Source of the DNA: Microcaldota archaeon | GTDB taxonomy: Archaea; Micrarchaeota; Micrarchaeia; Anstonellales; JAGGVH01 | Assembly (NCBI GenBank): GCA_020854835.1 | Contig: JAHKLX010000003.1 | Coordinates: 124,001 to 188,000, forward strand | Direction of reading: 5' to 3' | Length of the DNA stretch: 64,000 nt | Shown: one piece after another, positions 61,436 to 64,000 of the stretch | Layout of the letters: every line of letters begins with the position of its first letter | Numbering within the stretch: position 1 is the stretch's first letter | Position numbers and translations under genes: made by a program | The notes under the pieces: generated by a model | The model's database searches: none | Seen by the model: the letters and a program-made list of their open reading frames with translations, nothing else | What the model was told of the DNA's origin: nothing

Positions 61436-62779
61436 TCACATGCCTAATCCTCCAAAACCTCCCCCCATATTGCCCATTTGTCCGGATTTCATCATTTTTT
61501 CAACTTTTTTCCGCATGCCTCTGTTTTTCTTGAAAACATTAACCATTTTTGTGATTTTTTCAAATTCTCTTATGAGTTGTCGAACTTCTGTTGATTCAGT
61601 TCCAGAACCCTTAGCTATACGCTCTAAACGACTTTTGTTTTTTTTGATCAATTCAGGTTTTTCTTTTTCTTCTGGGGTCATAGAATTAATTATGGCCTCA
61701 AATTTGGCCAATTTGTGCTCACCCTGCTGCGTTAATTCTTTGGGAAGATCTGGGGCACCGAACATTCCAAAAACTTTATCTAGAGGGCCCATTTTCTTTG
61801 CTGCTTTGATTTGTTCTTTAAAATCCTCAAGTGTGAATTTTTCAATGGCTTTTTCCTTTATACCCTGTTCTTCGCTAACTGTTTTAATTTTTTCAATTAA
61901 TGCTTCAAAATCAGGAAATCCTAATAATCTGCCCACAAATTTTTCTGAGTTGTAGATTTCGAGATCATCAATTTTTTCACCATGACCTAAATATGAAACT
62001 TTTGCTTGATTGGAAGCTGCAACAGCACTTAATGTTCCTCCTCCTTTAGCAGAACCATCCATTTTTGTTACTATAACTCCTGTGATACCTACTGAATTAT
62101 CAAATTCCTCAGCTTGTTTTCCTGCAACTTGTCCAATATCTGCAGACAACACAAGAAACTTTTGGTCTGGAATGAAAGCTTCGTCTATTTGTTTGAGTTC
62201 TATTGTTAATTCGCTATCAAAAGCACTTCTGCCTGCCGAATCAAGAATTAAAACATCCTCTTTGGAAGTTTTTAAAGCCAAATTTATAATTTTTTTTACA
62301 TCAGTTTCTCCAGAAATGCCATAAAAAGCGCATTTAACTTTTTCAGATAATTGTTTTAATTGATCGTATGCTGCAGGTCTTTCAACATCACATGCGATCA
62401 AAGCAGGTTTTAGACCTTTGTTTTTATAGAAATGTGCTAATTTTGCAGCTGCTGTTGTTTTTCCACTACCAAATAAACCCAAAAGCATGATTTTTTGAGG
62501 TTTTAAGATGGGAGAATAGGTTTCGCCCAGCAACTCAACTAGTTCTTCATAAACTACATTCATAACATGTTCTCTAACTGTTAAATCTTTCATCAACTCT
62601 TTATCTAATGCTTTTTTTTCTATTCTTTTACTCATTTCTAAAACAATTTTAACATTTACGTCACTAGATATGAGAACTCTCTGAAGTTCTTTAACAATGC
62701 TTTTGACTGTTGATTCATCAACAATGGTTGAACCTGTGAGTGTTTTTATAACATTTCTAAGTCCTCTACCCAAATCCAT
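61436..62779 (-). CDS. srp54: Signal recognition particle protein SRP54
   Basis: 447 residues. The N domain, the G domain with GTPase G1 GLFGSGKTT (101-109), DSAGRS and TKMDGSAKGGG, and a Met-rich M domain (FGMFGAPDLPKE ... MRKKVEKMMKSGQMGNMGG) are complete. It binds signal peptides and SRP RNA and targets ribosomes to the membrane. Promoter-like TTATAAAATTTATA lies just upstream of ATG 62779, so the message is probably leaderless. It is divergent from the unknown gene at 62833. Confidence 0.97.
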   Translation of the reverse strand: MDLGRGLRNVIKTLTGSTIVDESTVKSIVKELQRVLISSDVNVKIVLEMSKRIEKKALDKELMKDLTVREHVMNVVYEELVELLGETYSPILKPQKIMLLGLFGSGKTTAAAKLAHFYKNKGLKPALIACDVERPAAYDQLKQLSEKVKCAFYGISGETDVKKIINLALKTSKEDVLILDSAGRSAFDSELTIELKQIDEAFIPDQKFLVLSADIGQVAGKQAEEFDNSVGITGVIVTKMDGSAKGGGTLSAVAASNQAKVSYLGHGEKIDDLEIYNSEKFVGRLLGFPDFEALIEKIKTVSEEQGIKEKAIEKFTLEDFKEQIKAAKKMGPLDKVFGMFGAPDLPKELTQQGEHKLAKFEAIINSMTPEEKEKPELIKKNKSRLERIAKGSGTESTEVRQLIREFEKITKMVNVFKKNRGMRKKVEKMMKSGQMGNMGGGFGGLGM

Positions 62780-62832
62780 AATATAAATTTTATAAGAAAA
62801 GTTTATAAAACACTACATACATAGATATACAT

Positions 62833-63561
62833 ATGACACCAAATAAAAAAATCACTACTGATCCTAAGTTAGTTAATAAAAAAATTAAAGAAAAATTAAC
62901 TGTTTTGGAAGAAAAAATTGGGCCCCTTACATTAGAGATAATAGTAAAGAAAGGTTTGCCAAAAGGTTTTCAGTCAAATGAACAGTTTATAGGGGCAGTG
63001 ATTCATTCTTATTTATTGTGTGGAGGCATGGATGAAGAGGAATTAAATCTATTTCTTGAAAAAAGAAAGAATGGAGGATGTGATGAAGCTTTTGATATAG
63101 TTTTTTCTAAATTTTTAAAACTTGTTGAAACGGAAATGTTGGATTTTTTGAGGGAGTTGGTGTTGATAGATGTGGAAAATAGATACTATGATTCAAAAAA
63201 AATTAGTGAATTGTTGAAAGATGAAAATTTAGATTTGTTTAGGGGGGAAAATTTTTATGAATCTCCTCAAGAAACAGATCATATTTTCCAGTTGCTTAGG
63301 GTAACGCAAGTTCTATTAAAAGAAGAAATAGAAAAACGAAAAGGATTCAATGGAGAAACTTATGATCAAAATGTTTTAACACTTTTATCTAAAGAATTAG
63401 ATATAAAAGCAGAAGATATTAGAGAAATTTTAAAACCTTCAATCTACAACCAAATTCCTTCAAATTCTGATTCTGTATTGTTTGATAATTTGCCCCTTTC
63501 TTTAATGGAATTTAGATTGCAAAATATTAACAGTCATCTACAAGTTATGAGAAATAGATAG
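62833..63561 (+). CDS. Hypothetical helical protein
   Basis: 242 residues, no TM or signal peptide, helical throughout, with acidic stretches and one or two Cys (HSYLLCGG, GGCDEAF). GATATACATATG-like sequence precedes ATG 62833. Its last bases abut the convergent tRNA-Tyr gene. I recognise no family. Sequence composition matches its neighbours. Confidence 0.68.
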   Translation: MTPNKKITTDPKLVNKKIKEKLTVLEEKIGPLTLEIIVKKGLPKGFQSNEQFIGAVIHSYLLCGGMDEEELNLFLEKRKNGGCDEAFDIVFSKFLKLVETEMLDFLRELVLIDVENRYYDSKKISELLKDENLDLFRGENFYESPQETDHIFQLLRVTQVLLKEEIEKRKGFNGETYDQNVLTLLSKELDIKAEDIREILKPSIYNQIPSNSDSVLFDNLPLSLMEFRLQNINSHLQVMRNR

Positions 63562-63678
63562 TCCCGCGGGGGAGATTTGAGCTCCCAACCTATCGGTTTC
63601 AAAGCGACTTAGTGCACTAATCATCAGATTAGTGTAAACAAACTACAGCCGATCGCTCTACCATTGAGCTACCGCGGG
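63562..63678 (-). tRNA. tRNA-Tyr (anticodon GTA) with intron
   Basis: On the minus strand the acceptor CCCGCGG pairs with CCGCGGG, with discriminator A at 63562. The D arm is GCTC-AATGGTA-GAGC, the anticodon stem ATCGG/CCGAT, anticodon GTA (63646-63644), and the T arm GGGAG-CTCAAAT-CTCCC with C at position 54 instead of T. A 45-base intron (63598-63642) sits after position 37 and forms an 8-bp hairpin (CACTAATC-TGAT-GATTAGTG), the canonical archaeal place and structure for splicing endonuclease. No CCA encoded. Confidence 0.9.
63598..63642 (-). other. tRNA-Tyr intron
   Basis: 45 bases between anticodon-loop positions 37 and 38, containing an 8-bp hairpin and flanked by bases able to form a bulge-helix-bulge with the anticodon stem. 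Removal gives a 72-base tRNA. Confidence 0.82.
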
Positions 63679-63760
63679 GCAGATTATAATATTAATTATT
63701 TTAAGAAGGTTTTTTAAAGTTCTCGTTGATATATCCTACTGTATATAAAGGGGGATATGT

Positions 63761-64000
63761 GTGAATAAGGAATATAAAGACAGACTTTTAAGTAATGTGT
63801 TAGACATAAATATGAGCTTGATGGAAGCCTCGCATGATTTTATGCGCACTATACTAGATAGGGGGGTTGTAGATAGCCATTTTGAATTTAAAATAGAATT
63901 ATTATCTATGAATATGCATCTGAATTTGCACATGTTAGGATATGGGGATAAAGAAATCGCCGAGAATATTTTGTTTTATAAACAAATGGGATTTTCTCTT
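63761..64000 (+). CDS. Partial hypothetical gene at window end
   Basis: From a GTG at 63761 the frame stays open to the window end (80 codons): it begins MNKEYKDRLLSNVLDI and is helical and Met-rich. GGGGGAT lies just upstream and a TATATAAA box at 63742-63749. The GTG could instead be a later GTG (63797) or ATG (63812). The C-terminus is outside the window. No family recognised. Confidence 0.6.
   Translation, partial: MNKEYKDRLLSNVLDINMSLMEASHDFMRTILDRGVVDSHFEFKIELLSMNMHLNLHMLGYGDKEIAENILFYKQMGFSL

Overview
The window is AT-rich archaeal chromosome. The evidence is SRP54, type II methionine aminopeptidase, Pth2 peptidyl-tRNA hydrolase, a PRC-barrel protein, several KaiC/RAD55-like ATPases, class III (archaeal pilin-type) signal peptides with an A24 prepilin peptidase, an asparagine synthetase derived from an aminoacyl-tRNA synthetase, a tRNA-Tyr with an intron at 37/38, TATA boxes about 25 bp before many first genes (leaderless mRNAs) and GGTGAT-type Shine-Dalgarno sites inside operons. 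The many huge uncharacterised proteins and the mixture of bacterial-type (GAPDH, PPDK) and archaeal genes would suit a DPANN-like lineage, but the window alone does not fix the phylum.

Left part (1-14.8 kb): a >712-residue caspase-like protein cut by the window edge, a duplicated Lrp-type regulator with a TPR protein, tRNA-Glu followed by a CYTH phosphatase, then a long leftward operon (10112 down to about 4659). That operon runs: degenerate KaiC-like protein, roadblock-like protein, active KaiC-like ATPase, four pilin-like proteins, a 59-residue membrane peptide, type I GAPDH and NurA nuclease. A third KaiC-like gene diverges from it. A TctA-like permease, a glycogen debranching enzyme and Pth2 follow.

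Middle (15-31 kb): LemA; a tightly packed leftward operon of a HAD-type protein, a SAM methyltransferase, an HD-domain protein with an apparent frameshift and an unknown protein; then the diagnostic half of the archaeal (AcnX/UbiD-type) mevalonate pathway, with isopentenyl phosphate kinase diverging from UbiX, UbiD, a nucleotidyltransferase, and the AcnX large and small subunits. Next come a DUF2207 protein, an 817-residue unknown, a CaCA-type exchanger and methionine aminopeptidase.

Right part (31-64 kb): PRC-barrel/RNase HII, a four-module winged-helix protein, a DHH phosphoesterase, a 1092-residue repeat-containing protein, a processive-type GT2, a membrane thioredoxin-like protein with CysRS, a DMT transporter and PPDK. 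A cell-surface module follows (membrane-bound HTH regulator, 742-residue secreted protein, small anchored protein). Then come HD and histidine phosphatases, a TrmB-like regulator, the AsnRS-like asparagine synthetase, a P-type Ca2+-like ATPase, and an AbrB / tRNA-His / GNAT / HisRS / DUF92 cluster in which two genes look frameshifted. The window closes with the prepilin peptidase, a triplicated excisionase-like DNA-binding protein, a ureohydrolase-fold protein, SRP54, an unknown gene, intron-containing tRNA-Tyr and a partial gene.

Once the frameshifted genes are counted, no gene-free stretch exceeds about 300 bases. The longest gap (59660-59882) holds only promoter-like AT-rich sequence.
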